64,000 nucleotides of DNA from Massilia atriviolacea (GCF_003953935.1 NZ_RXLQ01000009.1:105361-169360), one strand, 5' to 3'; shown: positions 47,353 to 56,453, counted from the first letter of the stretch. Made by a program: numbers and translations. The notes: a model not told the origin generated them from the sequence alone.

Positions 47353-48251
47353 TTTTTACCGGTCCTGGCGCGTGTCCACGCCTGCAGCAGATTGATGGCC
47401 AACAGCAGCGCGAACGAGGCCACCAGCATCACCACGGCGATCGCGGTGGCGCCGGCGTAGTTGTACGCTTCGAGCTTGATGTAGATGAGGAGCGGCGTGA
47501 TTTCGGAGATCATCGGCTGGTTGCCGGCGATGAAAATGACAGAGCCGAATTCGCCGGTGGCGCGCGCGAACGAGAGCGCAAAACCGGTCACCAGGGCCGG
47601 CATCAGGGCCGGGAACACCACGCGCGTAAACGTCTGCCAGGCGTTCGCGCCCAGGCTGGCGGCGGCTTCTTCGAGTTCCTTTTCCAGGTCTTCCAGCACC
47701 GGCTGCACCGTGCGCACCACGAAGGGCAGGCCGATGAAGGTCAGCGCCACCACTACGCCGAGCGGGGTGTAGGAGACCTTGATGCCAAGTTCGGTGAAGT
47801 ATTTGCCGATCCAGCCGTTGGACGAGTACAGCGCGGTGAGCGTGATGCCCGCCACCGCCGTGGGCAGGGCAAACGGCAGGTCGACCAGGGCGTCCATGAA
47901 GCGCTTGCCCGGGAATTCGTAGCGCACCAGCACCCACGCGACGATGCCGCCGAAGAAGGTGTTGATCAGCGCCGCAACGAAGGAAGCGCCGAAACTGAGG
48001 CGGTACGACGCCACCGCCTGTTCCGACGCCACCACTTCCCAGAACGCCGGCCAGGTCATGCTGAAGGTCTTGAGGAACACCGACGACAGCGGGATCAGGA
48101 CGATCAGGCACAGATAGAAGACGGTAAAGCCGAGCGTCAGCCCGAAGCCGGGCAAGACGCGGCGCGGCGACTTGACGTAAAACCAGCGGAAAAGCCAGTC
48201 GAGCCCGGGGAAGATGCGGGGCGGCTTGTCGCTGGGAAGTGAAAGGGACAT
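47349..48251 (-). CDS. cysT: Sulfate ABC transporter permease CysT
   Basis: 300 residues from the ATG at 48251, with AGAGG upstream; the longer open frame is rejected because it reaches into the promoter region. Six membrane helices and the EAA loop [23 protein letters not shown]. It is the first gene of cysTWA-cysB in this window. The periplasmic sulfate-binding protein (Sbp or CysP) that normally precedes it is absent here and must be elsewhere. Confidence 0.94.
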   Translation of the reverse strand: MSLSLPSDKPPRIFPGLDWLFRWFYVKSPRRVLPGFGLTLGFTVFYLCLIVLIPLSSVFLKTFSMTWPAFWEVVASEQAVASYRLSFGASFVAALINTFFGGIVAWVLVRYEFPGKRFMDALVDLPFALPTAVAGITLTALYSSNGWIGKYFTELGIKVSYTPLGVVVALTFIGLPFVVRTVQPVLEDLEKELEEAAASLGANAWQTFTRVVFPALMPALVTGFALSFARATGEFGSVIFIAGNQPMISEITPLLIYIKLEAYNYAGATAIAVVMLVASFALLLAINLLQAWTRARTGKK

Positions 48252-48466
48252 GGGGCCTCTTATTACAAATTCGTCTAATAGGCGCCAATAATCGCAGGAG
48301 AACCTCATAACGCAAACGAAGCATTTCTTATTTACATAGATCGATACGCTATTAGGATTGCGCCGAGCGCCGCGTCGCCGCCGTTTGAGACGGCGCAAAC
48401 GCCGGGTAAAACGGCTGAACCCGGCTCGCAGCGGCGCGGTCTGACATGCAGCGATCAGGAGGAGGC

Positions 48467-48871
48467 ATGGACATGCATACAGGTTTGCAAGGCAGCGGCG
48501 GCGCGCCGGGGACGCCGGAAACGATGCTCAGCGTCAGCGTACCGCCGGGGCTGCGCGCCATTTTCCAGGTCTGGGCGCAGGAATGCGATCCGGCGCCGAT
48601 GCTGCCGCGCGGCGGCGACCCGCGGGCGCTGGTGGCGGCTTACGTCCGCCTGGGTGCGGCGGCCGGGACGGCGCCGGTCGAGCGCGAGATGCTGGTGCGG
48701 GTGTATGTGAATGCGGCGCTCAATTGCGAGTTCGCCCTGTGGACCGAGCTGCGCCACGAAGCGGCGTCGGTGCTGCGCTGGCTGGCGCCGATCGTGGTCG
48801 CCGACCCGGCCCTGCGCGCGCAGGTGGCGCAGGCCTGGCCGGGCAGCCGGGAATCGATGTCGTCTGTTTAG
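48467..48871 (+). CDS. Hypothetical protein, 134 aa
   Basis: 134 residues from the ATG at 48467; a second ATG at 48473 is also possible, as AGGAGGAGG at 48457-48465 fits either. The protein is soluble and Ala/Leu-rich, with segments VSVPPGLRAIFQVWAQEC and MLVRVYVNAALNCEFALWTELRH that predict helices. No domain recognised. The strong ribosome site and normal codon use support it being real. It is divergent from cysT and convergent with the TauE-like gene. Confidence 0.6.
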   Translation: MDMHTGLQGSGGAPGTPETMLSVSVPPGLRAIFQVWAQECDPAPMLPRGGDPRALVAAYVRLGAAAGTAPVEREMLVRVYVNAALNCEFALWTELRHEAASVLRWLAPIVVADPALRAQVAQAWPGSRESMSSV

Positions 48872-48879
48872 AGCCTATC

Positions 48880-49653
48880 TCAATAGACCAGCTTGACCGC
48901 CACCAGGGTCAGGGTGGTCGCCAGCAGGCCGCGCAGGAAGCCTTCCGGCACCGATTTGGCGATCCAGGAACCGAGGGTGATGCCCGGCAGCGATCCGATC
49001 AGCAGCATGGCCAGCAGGGACCAGTTGATCGAGCCCAGCCACCAGTGGCCGAAGGCGGCGATCGCGGTCAGCGGCACGGCGTAGGCGATGTCGGTGCCGG
49101 CCACTTCGGCCGGCGTCATGCGCGGATACAGCATGACCAGCAAGGTCGCGCCGATGGCGCCGGCGCCGATCGAGGATACCGTCACCAGCACGCCCAGCAC
49201 CGCGCCCGAGAAGACGGTGGCGGCGGTCAGCTTGCTGCCCTGCAGCTGGCGCTCGGGTTTGGCGTTGATCCAGGCCATCATCTTGCCCCTGAACAGCAGC
49301 GCAATCACGGTCAGCATGACCGAGCCGGCGATCGAGTAGCGGATGATCTGGCCGATTTCCTTGTCGAGCGTACCGAATTGCTTGAGCGCCAGGGTAGCGG
49401 CCACGGCGGCCGGCAAGGCGCCGTAGCACAGATGGCGCACGATATCCCAGCGCACGGTGCCGCGCAGGCGGTGCGTGAAGGTGCCGGCCGATTTGGTAAT
49501 GGAAGCGAAGGCGAGGTCGGTGCCCACGGCAACCGAGGGCGAGACGCCGAACAGCAAGGTCAGCAGCGGCGTCATGAGCGAGCCGCCGCCGACGCCGGTC
49601 ATGCCGACCAGCAGGCCGACGGCAAAACCTGAAACGATGTACGTTAGTTGCAT
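48880..49653 (-). CDS. Sulfite exporter TauE/SafE family protein
   Basis: 257 residues, about eight membrane helices, with the family opening GFAVGLLVGMTGVGGGSLMTPLL. Members move sulfite, sulfoacetate or related anions out of the cell. Its position 0.6 kb from the sulfate-import operon fits sulfur metabolism, though the strand and transcription are separate (inference). The ATG lies next to a perfect 9-bp inverted repeat whose right arm covers the AGGGA ribosome site. Confidence 0.9.
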   Translation of the reverse strand: MQLTYIVSGFAVGLLVGMTGVGGGSLMTPLLTLLFGVSPSVAVGTDLAFASITKSAGTFTHRLRGTVRWDIVRHLCYGALPAAVAATLALKQFGTLDKEIGQIIRYSIAGSVMLTVIALLFRGKMMAWINAKPERQLQGSKLTAATVFSGAVLGVLVTVSSIGAGAIGATLLVMLYPRMTPAEVAGTDIAYAVPLTAIAAFGHWWLGSINWSLLAMLLIGSLPGITLGSWIAKSVPEGFLRGLLATTLTLVAVKLVY

Positions 49654-49657
49654 GAAT

Positions 49658-49692
49658 GAGTCCCTAGAATGTCCGCAAGGGTATAGGGACTC
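49658..49692 (-). promoter_or_regulatory. Leader hairpin covering the TauE-like gene ribosome site
   Basis: GAGTCCCTA and TAGGGACTC are perfect reverse complements with a 17-base loop, ending four bases before the ATG. The arm next to the start contains the AGGGA Shine-Dalgarno, so the folded leader would block ribosome entry. It could be an RNA switch, a protein-controlled leader or an operator dyad. Confidence 0.5.
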
Positions 49693-49767
49693 TACCGCGT
49701 TTCAAACGATGGAAAGCTTATTTGCTTATGCGTTCCAGCACGGCGTGGTAAAAATGGTCATACCGGC

Positions 49768-50406
49768 CTATTTGTTCGGCTGCGGCGTCACGCGCAGGTA
49801 GGCGCGCTCGGCGGTGTAGCCTTTCGGGTACTTTTGCTTGATCACTTCCGGATCCTGCACGCTCAGCGGGATGATCACATCGTCGCCATCGCGCCAGTTG
49901 CCGGGCGTGGCCACGGTATAGGCGTCGCTCAGTTGCAGGGCGTCGATGACGCGCAGCACTTCGTCGAAATTGCGTCCGGTGCTCATCGGGTAGGTGATCG
50001 ACAGGCGCACCTTTTTCTTCGGATCGATCACGAACAGCGAGCGGACCGTGGCCGTGGCCGACTGTTCCGGATGAATCATGTCGTACAGGGCCGCCACTTT
50101 TTTATCGGCATCGGCGATGATCGGAAAGCCGACCACGGTCTTTTGCGTCTCTTCGATATCCTTGATCCAGGTTTTGTGCAGCTCGGCCGGATCGACCGAG
50201 AGGGCAATGGCTTTCACGTTGCGCTTGTCGAATTCCGGCTTGAGCTTGGCGGTCAGGCCCAGTTCGGTCGTGCAGACGGGCGTAAAGTCGGCCGGATGCG
50301 AAAACAGCACCACCCACGAATCGCCCGCCCATTGGTGAAACTTGATCGTTCCCAGCGAAGAATCCTGCTCGAAATCGGGAGCGGTATCGCCCAGACGTAA
50401 ACTCAT
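49768..50406 (-). CDS. 1-Cys peroxiredoxin (Prx6-type)
   Basis: 212 residues from the ATG at 50406 (MSLRLGDTAPDF). The peroxidatic cysteine is C45 in SHPADFTPVCTTEL. No second cysteine is visible, so it is a 1-Cys enzyme. The C-terminal extension NWRDGDDVIIPLSVQDPEV is typical of the Prx6 group. It reduces hydrogen peroxide and organic peroxides in the cytoplasm. It lies 42 bases downstream of the hydrolase gene on the same strand. Confidence 0.92.
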   Translation of the reverse strand: MSLRLGDTAPDFEQDSSLGTIKFHQWAGDSWVVLFSHPADFTPVCTTELGLTAKLKPEFDKRNVKAIALSVDPAELHKTWIKDIEETQKTVVGFPIIADADKKVAALYDMIHPEQSATATVRSLFVIDPKKKVRLSITYPMSTGRNFDEVLRVIDALQLSDAYTVATPGNWRDGDDVIIPLSVQDPEVIKQKYPKGYTAERAYLRVTPQPNK

Positions 50407-50448
50407 TGTGATCTCCAATCGTTCATCAAAGTTATCAGCGGATGTCAA

Positions 50449-51009
50449 TCATGGCGAAAAAGCCAGCATCCTATTGTGCGCCAATTCGGCCAAACGCTGC
50501 AAATACTTGTATCCGGCGGACCAGTCGCCCAGGCCGGACTCGGCATTGATATGCCCCACCCTGCCCTCCTCGATCAGCTCGCTCCCCCAGCGGCGCGCCC
50601 ACAGGGCCGCGTGCGCCGCGCTCATCCATGGATCGTTGGCGCTACTCACCACAATGCTAGGGCAATCGAGCGACAGCGCGGGCAGGCGGTCGGCCACGCC
50701 GAATTTGTCGGGATCGGCGGGCGCAACCAGCAAGGCGCCGGCCACGCCCTCGCTGCTGCGGGCGATGCTGTGCACGGCGGTCAGGCAGCCGAAGCTGTGC
50801 GCCACCAGCAGCGCGGGACGCGGATCGGCGCGCCGCAGCCGATCGAGCCGCGCGGCCCAGGCGGCCAGGTCGGGATTGTCGAAATCGTCCTGGCGCACGC
50901 GCACGAATTCGGGATGCAGGCGCTGCCAGCGCGACTGCCAATGGTCCGGCCCGCTGTCCTGCAGTCCGCTGACCACGATTACTTGAAAATGGGGAAAGAG
51001 TTCGGTCAT
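50449..51009 (-). CDS. RBBP9/YdeN-family alpha/beta hydrolase
   Basis: 186 residues from the ATG at 51009 behind a strong AGGAGGTG site. Small serine hydrolase with an N-terminal VSGLQDSGPDHWQSRW, the nucleophile serine in VAHSFGCLTAV and a C-terminal histidine in GRVGHINAESG. The physiological substrate is unknown. It may share a transcript with the peroxiredoxin downstream. Confidence 0.88.
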   Translation of the reverse strand: MTELFPHFQVIVVSGLQDSGPDHWQSRWQRLHPEFVRVRQDDFDNPDLAAWAARLDRLRRADPRPALLVAHSFGCLTAVHSIARSSEGVAGALLVAPADPDKFGVADRLPALSLDCPSIVVSSANDPWMSAAHAALWARRWGSELIEEGRVGHINAESGLGDWSAGYKYLQRLAELAHNRMLAFSP

Positions 51010-51121
51010 GGCGCACCTCCTGGAAGCGCCAGAATACGGCCCGAACCGGCGAAAGCGAAGGAATCGTTTCGCGGTTCGATATGCGGCCTGCGCATAAGGC
51101 GGGCCGGCAGCAAGAAGCGGA

Positions 51122-51508
51122 CTAGTAAAAGCGGTTGAACAACACCAGGCCCCACGCGGCCACGGCAATCATGACCGCCAGCATCACGGCGGCGCTGCCG
51201 AAATCCTTGGCGTTCTTCGACAGCGGATGGCGCTCCAGCGAGATCCGGTCGACCACGGCTTCGATGGCCGAGTTGATCAGTTCGACGATGAGCACCAGCA
51301 CCAGCACGGCAATCAGGAACAATTTCTGGAAGGCGGAAACGGGCAAGGCCAGGGCGATGATGGTGCCGATGACGACCATGATCAATTCCTGGCGGAATGC
51401 ATGCTCGCTTTTCCAGGCGGACTTGAAGCCCTCGATCGAATAGCCGGTGGCCGCCACGATGCGCTTCAGGCCGCTTTTGCTCTTGAATTCACTGACAGGC
51501 TCGGTCAT
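51122..51508 (-). CDS. dgkA: Diacylglycerol kinase
   Basis: 128 residues, three membrane helices, full length. DgkA phosphorylates diacylglycerol to recycle it into phospholipid, at the inner membrane. The family signature ELINSAIEAVVDRI is present, as is EHAFRQELIMVV near the start. Convergent neighbours are none; it is divergent from the IclR-type regulator, with 148 bases between starts. Confidence 0.94.
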   Translation of the reverse strand: MTEPVSEFKSKSGLKRIVAATGYSIEGFKSAWKSEHAFRQELIMVVIGTIIALALPVSAFQKLFLIAVLVLVLIVELINSAIEAVVDRISLERHPLSKNAKDFGSAAVMLAVMIAVAAWGLVLFNRFY

Positions 51509-51656
51509 GGAGACTCTTTAAAATAACAGGTAACACGCATTATGCCCCGGCCCGAGGCGGCTGCGCCACCTTTGCCGGGCGCCACAGGGAAATTGCCAAT
51601 CCTTTTCACATTGTGGTATAAAGTACGGACATATACTGCACTGCACCAACCACATC

Positions 51657-52436
51657 ATGAAAATCGACACCGTTGAAGCACCCAAAACCTCGATCCAGGT
51701 CATCGAGCGCATGGTGGCCTTGCTCGACGCGCTGGCCAACTATACCGATCCGGTGAGCCTGAAGGAATTGTCCAAGGTATCCGGATTGCATCCCTCGACC
51801 GCGCACCGGATCCTGAACGACATGGTCATCACGCGCTTCGTGGACCGGGTCGAACCGGGCACCTACCGGCTCGGCATGCGCCTGCTGGAGCTGGGCAATG
51901 TGGTGAAAAGCCGCCTGTCGGTGCGCGAAGCGGCGCTCGACTTCATGCGCTCGCTGCACAAGAAGACCCAGCAGACCATCAACCTCTCGGTGCGCCAGGG
52001 CGATGAGATCGTGTACATCGACCGCGCCTTTTCGGAGCGTTCCGGCATGCAGGTGGTGCGCGCGATCGGCGGGCGCGGACCGCTGCACCTGACCTCGACC
52101 GGCAAGCTGTTCCTGTCGGTGGACGAGCCGAAGGCGATCCGGGCGTATGCCACGCGCACCGGACTGGCCGGGCACAACAAGAATTCGATCACCGACCTGG
52201 GCAAGCTGGAACGCGAGCTGAGCGTGGTCAGGACGCGCGGTTATGCCCGCGATAACGAGGAACTGGAACTGGGCGTGCGCTGCATGGCGGCAGGCATCCA
52301 CGACGATTCGGGCAAGCTGATTGCCGGCCTGTCGATTTCGGCGCCGGCCGACCGCTTGCAGGAAGAATGGCTGGAAGACCTGGTGCTGACGGCCAGCCAG
52401 ATTTCGGCGACCCTGGGCTATACCGGACCGGCGTGA
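51657..52436 (+). CDS. IclR family transcriptional regulator
   Basis: 259 residues. Winged helix-turn-helix at about 15-75 (LKELSKVSGLHPSTAHRILNDMV), linker, then the IclR effector-binding domain with LHLTSTGKLFLS and CMAAGIHDDSGKLIAGLSIS near the C-terminus. The effector is unknown. The upstream gap toward dgkA is AT-richer and likely holds both promoters; no metabolic operon is next to it, so its targets may lie elsewhere. Confidence 0.88.
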   Translation: MKIDTVEAPKTSIQVIERMVALLDALANYTDPVSLKELSKVSGLHPSTAHRILNDMVITRFVDRVEPGTYRLGMRLLELGNVVKSRLSVREAALDFMRSLHKKTQQTINLSVRQGDEIVYIDRAFSERSGMQVVRAIGGRGPLHLTSTGKLFLSVDEPKAIRAYATRTGLAGHNKNSITDLGKLERELSVVRTRGYARDNEELELGVRCMAAGIHDDSGKLIAGLSISAPADRLQEEWLEDLVLTASQISATLGYTGPA

Positions 52437-52477
52437 GCCGTCGATCCCGGCCTGGGCCGGGCCGGGTCGTACTTCAA

Positions 52478-53575
52478 TCAGGACATGCCCGCCGGCCGCA
52501 AGGCTTCCAGCCAGCGCCGCATGCGTCCCGCATCGGCCGTGCGCGACTGCTTGCCCTTGGAATCGAGGAATACCATGATCACCGAGCGGCCCTGGATCAC
52601 GGTCTGCATCAGCAGGCAACGCCCCGCTTCGTTGATGAAGCCGGTTTTCTGCAAACCGATATCCCAATCCGGCATCGCGACCAGGTAGTTGGTATTGTTG
52701 TAATGCATCAGCCTGCCGCCCGCATCGACCGTCGATTTCGGATCGGTCGAATACTGGCGCAGCAGCGGCTGGTTGTATGCAAACATGGCCAGCTTGGCCA
52801 GGTCGCGCGCGCTGGCCACGTTGCGGCTGGACAGCCCGCTCGAATCGACATAGCGCGTATCGTTCATGCCCAACTGGTGCGCCTTGGCATTCATGGCCTC
52901 GACAAAGCCCGCCACGCCGCCCGGATAATTGCGTCCCAGCGCCGCCGCCGCCCGGTTCTCCGAACTCATCAGCGCGATATGCAGCAGGTTGGCGCGCGTC
53001 ATGCGCGAACCGACGCGCAGGCGCGAACTGGTGAATTTTTCGTGGTCGACGTCGTCTTCGGTGATGGTCAGCACCTCGTCCATGTCCTGGTTCGCTTCGA
53101 CCACGATCAGGCCGGTCATCAGCTTGGTGATCGAGGCGATCGGCAAGGCGATGTTGGCGTTCTTCTCGAACAGGACTTCCGCATTGTTCTGGTCGAGCAC
53201 GAAGGCGACGTTGGACTTGAGGTCGAGCGGGTCGGGAGTCTGGTTCAGGCCGGCACGGTCGCCGGCGCTCTGGCGCACCCGTTCCGGCAGGGAAGCGGCC
53301 ACGATCACGCGCTGGTACACCACCTTGCGCTTGCCCTTGACCATGACGGTGCGGCGCACCATGGTGTTGCGGCTTTCCGCCATGAGGCGCGGCGCAATCT
53401 CGCGCCGCTTGAAGCGGGTTTTTCCCGCGCTGGGTTTCTTGACCTTGCCGGCATTGACCACGGCCTTGGCCTTGGCCTTGACCCCGACCTTGGCCTTGGC
53501 CCTCTCCTTGGCGTCGACTGGCGGCGTGGCGACGAGCAGCAGGGAAGCGATAGCGCCCAAGACAAACTTATACAT
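52478..53575 (-). CDS. pbpG: D-alanyl-D-alanine endopeptidase, PbpG-like
   Basis: 365 residues. A signal peptide (cut near VDAKE) is followed by a very basic Lys/Ala-rich segment (about 23-60) and a penicillin-binding transpeptidase-like domain. Catalytic motifs: S148-I-T-K151, SEN (205-207) and KTGFINEAG. It cuts peptidoglycan cross-bridges in the periplasm, as in E. coli PBP7. The basic segment may bind the wall or acidic polymers (inference). Confidence 0.92.
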   Translation of the reverse strand: MYKFVLGAIASLLLVATPPVDAKERAKAKVGVKAKAKAVVNAGKVKKPSAGKTRFKRREIAPRLMAESRNTMVRRTVMVKGKRKVVYQRVIVAASLPERVRQSAGDRAGLNQTPDPLDLKSNVAFVLDQNNAEVLFEKNANIALPIASITKLMTGLIVVEANQDMDEVLTITEDDVDHEKFTSSRLRVGSRMTRANLLHIALMSSENRAAAALGRNYPGGVAGFVEAMNAKAHQLGMNDTRYVDSSGLSSRNVASARDLAKLAMFAYNQPLLRQYSTDPKSTVDAGGRLMHYNNTNYLVAMPDWDIGLQKTGFINEAGRCLLMQTVIQGRSVIMVFLDSKGKQSRTADAGRMRRWLEALRPAGMS

Positions 53576-53728
53576 CTGAAATCCTTTGAAGCGAGCTGAC
53601 CTATATGTTGCTGAAGTCTAGCAAAGTACTCAGCAATCGCAAGCGAATTTAACATTCGGAGGAAGTCTTGTGCCCGGCTACAACGTCCGTAGCCAGCGCG
53701 CTCCTTGCATCCGTCCTAGTGTACGCGT

Positions 53729-54424
53729 TTATTCCATGAAGCGAACAAAGCCTGCCAGCGGTTCGCGCGCGGTCACCAGGGTATTCTCGATCTTGTCGGG
53801 ATCGGCGAAGCCGAGCGCCATGCCGCATACCAGCATCTCAGTGGGGGGCAGCTGAAGATGTTCGGCAATCACCCTGTGGTACGGGGTAAACGCCGCCTGC
53901 GGACAGGTATCGAGGCCGCGCCCGCGCGCCGCCACCATGATATTTTCCAGGAACATGCCGTAATCGAGCCAGGAGCCCTGTTCCAGCACCTTGTCGATGG
54001 TAAAGATCAGGCCCACCGGCGCGTCGAAAAAGCGGTAGTTGCGCCCGAACTGGGCGTGCATGCCGGCCTTGTTGTCGCGCTCCAGGCCCAGCAGCGAATA
54101 CAGGTCCAGCCCCACCTTGCGGCGCCGCTCGATGTAGGGCGAGGTCCATTCGCGCGGGTAATACGGATATTCCTCCACGTGCAGGGCGGCCTGCGCCGGA
54201 TCGTTGTGGACCGCCAGGATCGCCTGCGACAGGCGCTCTTTCGCCTGGCCGGTCAGCACGGTCACCTTCCACGGCTGGATATTGGTGCCCGACGGTGCGC
54301 GGGCGCTCACTTCCAGGATGGCCTCGATATCCTCGCGCGCGACCGGGGTCGGCAGGAAGGCGCGGATCGAACGGCGCGAACCGATGGCGGCGTCCACGAT
54401 GGCTTGTTCTTTACTTACGAGCAT
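53729..54424 (-). CDS. Nitroreductase family protein
   Basis: 231 residues. FMN-dependent nitroreductase fold: N-terminal SRRSIRAFLPTPVAREDIE, central APSGTNIQPWKVTVLTG and the C-terminal GMALGFADPDKIEN. Such enzymes reduce nitro compounds and quinones with NAD(P)H; the natural substrate is unclear. Lies 8 bases downstream of the EamA-type gene on the same strand, so the two are co-transcribed. Confidence 0.9.
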   Translation of the reverse strand: MLVSKEQAIVDAAIGSRRSIRAFLPTPVAREDIEAILEVSARAPSGTNIQPWKVTVLTGQAKERLSQAILAVHNDPAQAALHVEEYPYYPREWTSPYIERRRKVGLDLYSLLGLERDNKAGMHAQFGRNYRFFDAPVGLIFTIDKVLEQGSWLDYGMFLENIMVAARGRGLDTCPQAAFTPYHRVIAEHLQLPPTEMLVCGMALGFADPDKIENTLVTAREPLAGFVRFME

Positions 54425-54432
54425 TGTTACTC

Positions 54433-55338
54433 CTATTTTTTAACGACACAGACCACGCCGATCACCGCCACCACCATCCCGGCCACCCCGAGCCAGCTGA
54501 AGGCTTCGCCGAACATCAGCCAGGCCATCACGGCCGTGGTCGGCGGCGTCAGGTACAGCAAGCTGGTCACCTGGGTCGCATCGCTGCGGCGGATCAACGA
54601 AAACAGCAGGAAGATGGCGCCGATCGACAGCGCGAACACCGACCACATCCACGCACCGATGAAACGCGGGGTCCAATCGATGCTGCCGAGCGACCAGTCC
54701 AGCCCTTCGAACAGTATCGCGATGGGCAATAGTACCGCCACCGTCGACCCGAACTGGATCACGGTACCGGTGCGCAGATCGAAGTGCGGGCAAAAGTGCT
54801 TCTGGTACATCGTACCGGCGGTAATCGACAGCAGCGCCAGCACCGCATAGCCGATCGCCGGCGCGGACAGGCCGACCAGGGTGATCTTGGCATACACCAC
54901 CAGCGCCACGCCGCTCAGGCCGAACAGCAGGCCCAGCCACTGGCGCGGGCGCACGGTTTCGCCGATCAGGGGCGCGCAGGCGGCGGTAAGGATCGGTTGC
55001 ATGCCGACGATCAGGGCGGTGACGCCGGCCGGCATGCCGAGCTTGATGGCGCACCAGACGCCGCCCAGGTAGCCGGCCTGCAGCAGCAATCCGGCCACGG
55101 CGATATGGCCGATGCTGCCCTTCGGCCACGGGGCTTTCCAGATCAGCACGATGGGCAGCAGCACCACCAGCACCGCCGCGCAGCGCAGCAGCAGGAAGGT
55201 CAGCGGCGGCGCGTAGGGCAGGCCGAACTTGGCCACGATGAATCCGGTACTCCACAGCAGCACGAAAAACACGGGCATCGGCGACAGCCAGGGCGCACTG
55301 TGGCGCGGCGCAGCATTTTTTAACGTTTCGTTTGACAT
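54433..55338 (-). CDS. EamA/DMT family transporter
   Basis: 301 residues, ten membrane helices in two EamA repeats, beginning [21 protein letters not shown]. Substrate unknown. The ATG at 55338 sits inside an FNR-type palindrome (55332-55345) and lacks a clear ribosome site. A start at the next methionine (55278, MPVFFVLLW) would remove 20 hydrophilic residues and place the palindrome about 60 bases upstream, where a regulator could act. The true start is therefore uncertain. Confidence 0.85.
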   Translation of the reverse strand: MSNETLKNAAPRHSAPWLSPMPVFFVLLWSTGFIVAKFGLPYAPPLTFLLLRCAAVLVVLLPIVLIWKAPWPKGSIGHIAVAGLLLQAGYLGGVWCAIKLGMPAGVTALIVGMQPILTAACAPLIGETVRPRQWLGLLFGLSGVALVVYAKITLVGLSAPAIGYAVLALLSITAGTMYQKHFCPHFDLRTGTVIQFGSTVAVLLPIAILFEGLDWSLGSIDWTPRFIGAWMWSVFALSIGAIFLLFSLIRRSDATQVTSLLYLTPPTTAVMAWLMFGEAFSWLGVAGMVVAVIGVVCVVKK

Positions 55339-55345
55339 ATATCAA
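55332..55345. promoter_or_regulatory. FNR/Anr-type palindrome at the EamA gene start
   Basis: TTGACATATATCAA, identical to the site at 6599-6612 and 9 of 10 with the FNR/Anr consensus. It overlaps the annotated EamA start codon and lies 360 bases from the phasin start. Confidence 0.4.
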
Positions 55346-55536
55346 TGGCCGCGCTCGACGCCAAAACGTCAAGACGCCGTATCAACAGGTTGGACAGCGC
55401 GAACCGCGAGTCTAGCATGGGCGGCGTTGCCATGTTATCAAGGCCGGTTTTGTCTATGACAGCCGGGCTTGCGGCGGTGCACGAAGCGGACCATTGTTCT
55501 TGCCCGGCACAAGGATTTCTATTGATCACGAGAGGT

Positions 55537-55551
55537 TTGTGCACTGCACAA
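55537..55551. promoter_or_regulatory. Candidate PhaR operator 1
   Basis: Perfect palindrome TTGTGCA-C-TGCACAA just upstream of the phaP -35. PhaR-type regulators bind TGC/GCA-rich palindromes before phasin genes. Confidence 0.5.
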
Positions 55552-55558
55552 GATTCGC

Positions 55559-55586
55559 TTGACACTGGTCGGGAAATCATTAAAAT
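55559..55586 (+). promoter_or_regulatory. Sigma-70 promoter of phaP
   Basis: Perfect -35 TTGACA (55559-55564), 16-base spacer, -10 TAAAAT (55581-55586). Transcription would start near 55593, inside operator 2, with a leader of about 110 bases. Confidence 0.7.
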
Positions 55587-55591
55587 GGCCT

Positions 55592-55607
55592 TTGTTGCGC
55601 TGCACAA
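55592..55607. promoter_or_regulatory. Candidate PhaR operator 2
   Basis: TTGTTGCGCTGCACAA shares both half-sites with operator 1 and overlaps the predicted transcription start, a position typical for a repressor. Confidence 0.5.
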
Positions 55608-55704
55608 TCCTATTGTTCAGCCTTGGCTCGACAGATTTTTCTGCCTCACCGGTTCAACGCAGCATTTATCAACAATACTATTAATCAATATTTGGAGAAT
55701 ATAT

Positions 55705-56274
55705 ATGTTTGCAATCCCTGAGCAGTTTTCGAACGCCACCAAAGCCAACTTCGAATCGCAGTTCGCGCTGTACTCCTCGCTGACGTCGAAAGCCTTCGAA
55801 AGCATTGAAAAGCTGGTCGAGTTGAACATCACCGCTGCCAAGGCAACGCTGGAAGAGTCCTCGATCGCTACCAAGCAACTGCTGTCGGCCAAGGATCCAC
55901 AAGAATTTTTCTCGCTGACCGCCGCCCAGGCCCAGCCGACCGCTGAAAAAGCGCTGTCCTACGGCCGCCAGCTGGCTGCCATCGCGACCGGCACCCAGGC
56001 TGAATTTTCGAAAGCGGCCGAATTCCAGATCGCCGAAACCAACCGCAAGGTGATTTCGCTGGTTGACGAAGTGAGCAAGAACGCACCGGCCGGTTCGGAA
56101 AACGTGGTTGCCGTCATCAAGGCATCGATCGGCAACGCCAACGCCGGCTACGAGCAGCTGACCAAGACCGCCAAGCAAGCCAAGGAAGCCATGGAAACCA
56201 ATGTGAACGCGGCCGTATCGCAGTTCACCCAGGCTGCACAGAACGTTGCTGCACGCACCAGCGCCAAGCGTTAA
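55705..56274 (+). CDS. phaP: Phasin family protein
   Basis: 189 residues, GGAG before the ATG. A helical, cysteine-free protein that coats polyhydroxyalkanoate granules. The N-terminal [40 protein letters not shown] is the phasin_2 signature. The Ala/Lys-rich C-terminus is typical. Its presence implies that the cell stores PHA. The promoter carries two palindromes that fit the granule-sensing repressor PhaR. A strong terminator follows. Confidence 0.93.
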   Translation: MFAIPEQFSNATKANFESQFALYSSLTSKAFESIEKLVELNITAAKATLEESSIATKQLLSAKDPQEFFSLTAAQAQPTAEKALSYGRQLAAIATGTQAEFSKAAEFQIAETNRKVISLVDEVSKNAPAGSENVVAVIKASIGNANAGYEQLTKTAKQAKEAMETNVNAAVSQFTQAAQNVAARTSAKR

Positions 56275-56294
56275 TCGAGCGCTGTCGCAGTAGC

Positions 56295-56324
56295 AAAAAA
56301 CCCCGCAGCTGCGGGGTTTTTTTT
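56295..56324 (+). terminator. Rho-independent terminator after phaP
   Basis: CCCCGCAGCTGCGGGG is a perfect palindrome flanked by an A-run before and eight T after, so it works on both strands, mainly for phaP. Confidence 0.9.
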
Positions 56325-56390
56325 ATGGGAGGCATTCCATCAATGCTGCCAGGTTAAGCCATTGTCGACTGCAAACCCGGGATGACTTTG

Positions 56391-56453
56391 CGCGCAGGCG
56401 GGAATCCATGACAGCGCCGATCGGCAAACTTGCCTTGGATTCCCGCCTGCGCG
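56391..56453. repeat. REP-like 18-bp inverted repeat pair
   Basis: CGCGCAGGCGGGAATCCA (56391-56408) and its perfect reverse complement (56436-56453), 27 bases apart. Same core as the pair at 3439-3527, of the REP type common in this group. Confidence 0.75.

Larger units (their letters stand above)
55346..55704. other. Intergenic region upstream of phaP
   Basis: About 360 bases with no credible gene. The 3' two thirds contains the phasin promoter and two palindromic boxes, listed separately, and a long AT-rich leader (55587-55704). Confidence 0.6.

Noticed and set aside
44352-48251. Secondary-metabolite or siderophore cluster near the Fur-box-like site
   Set aside because: The neighbouring genes are sulfate transport genes and an uncharacterised pair; no synthetase or receptor gene is present.
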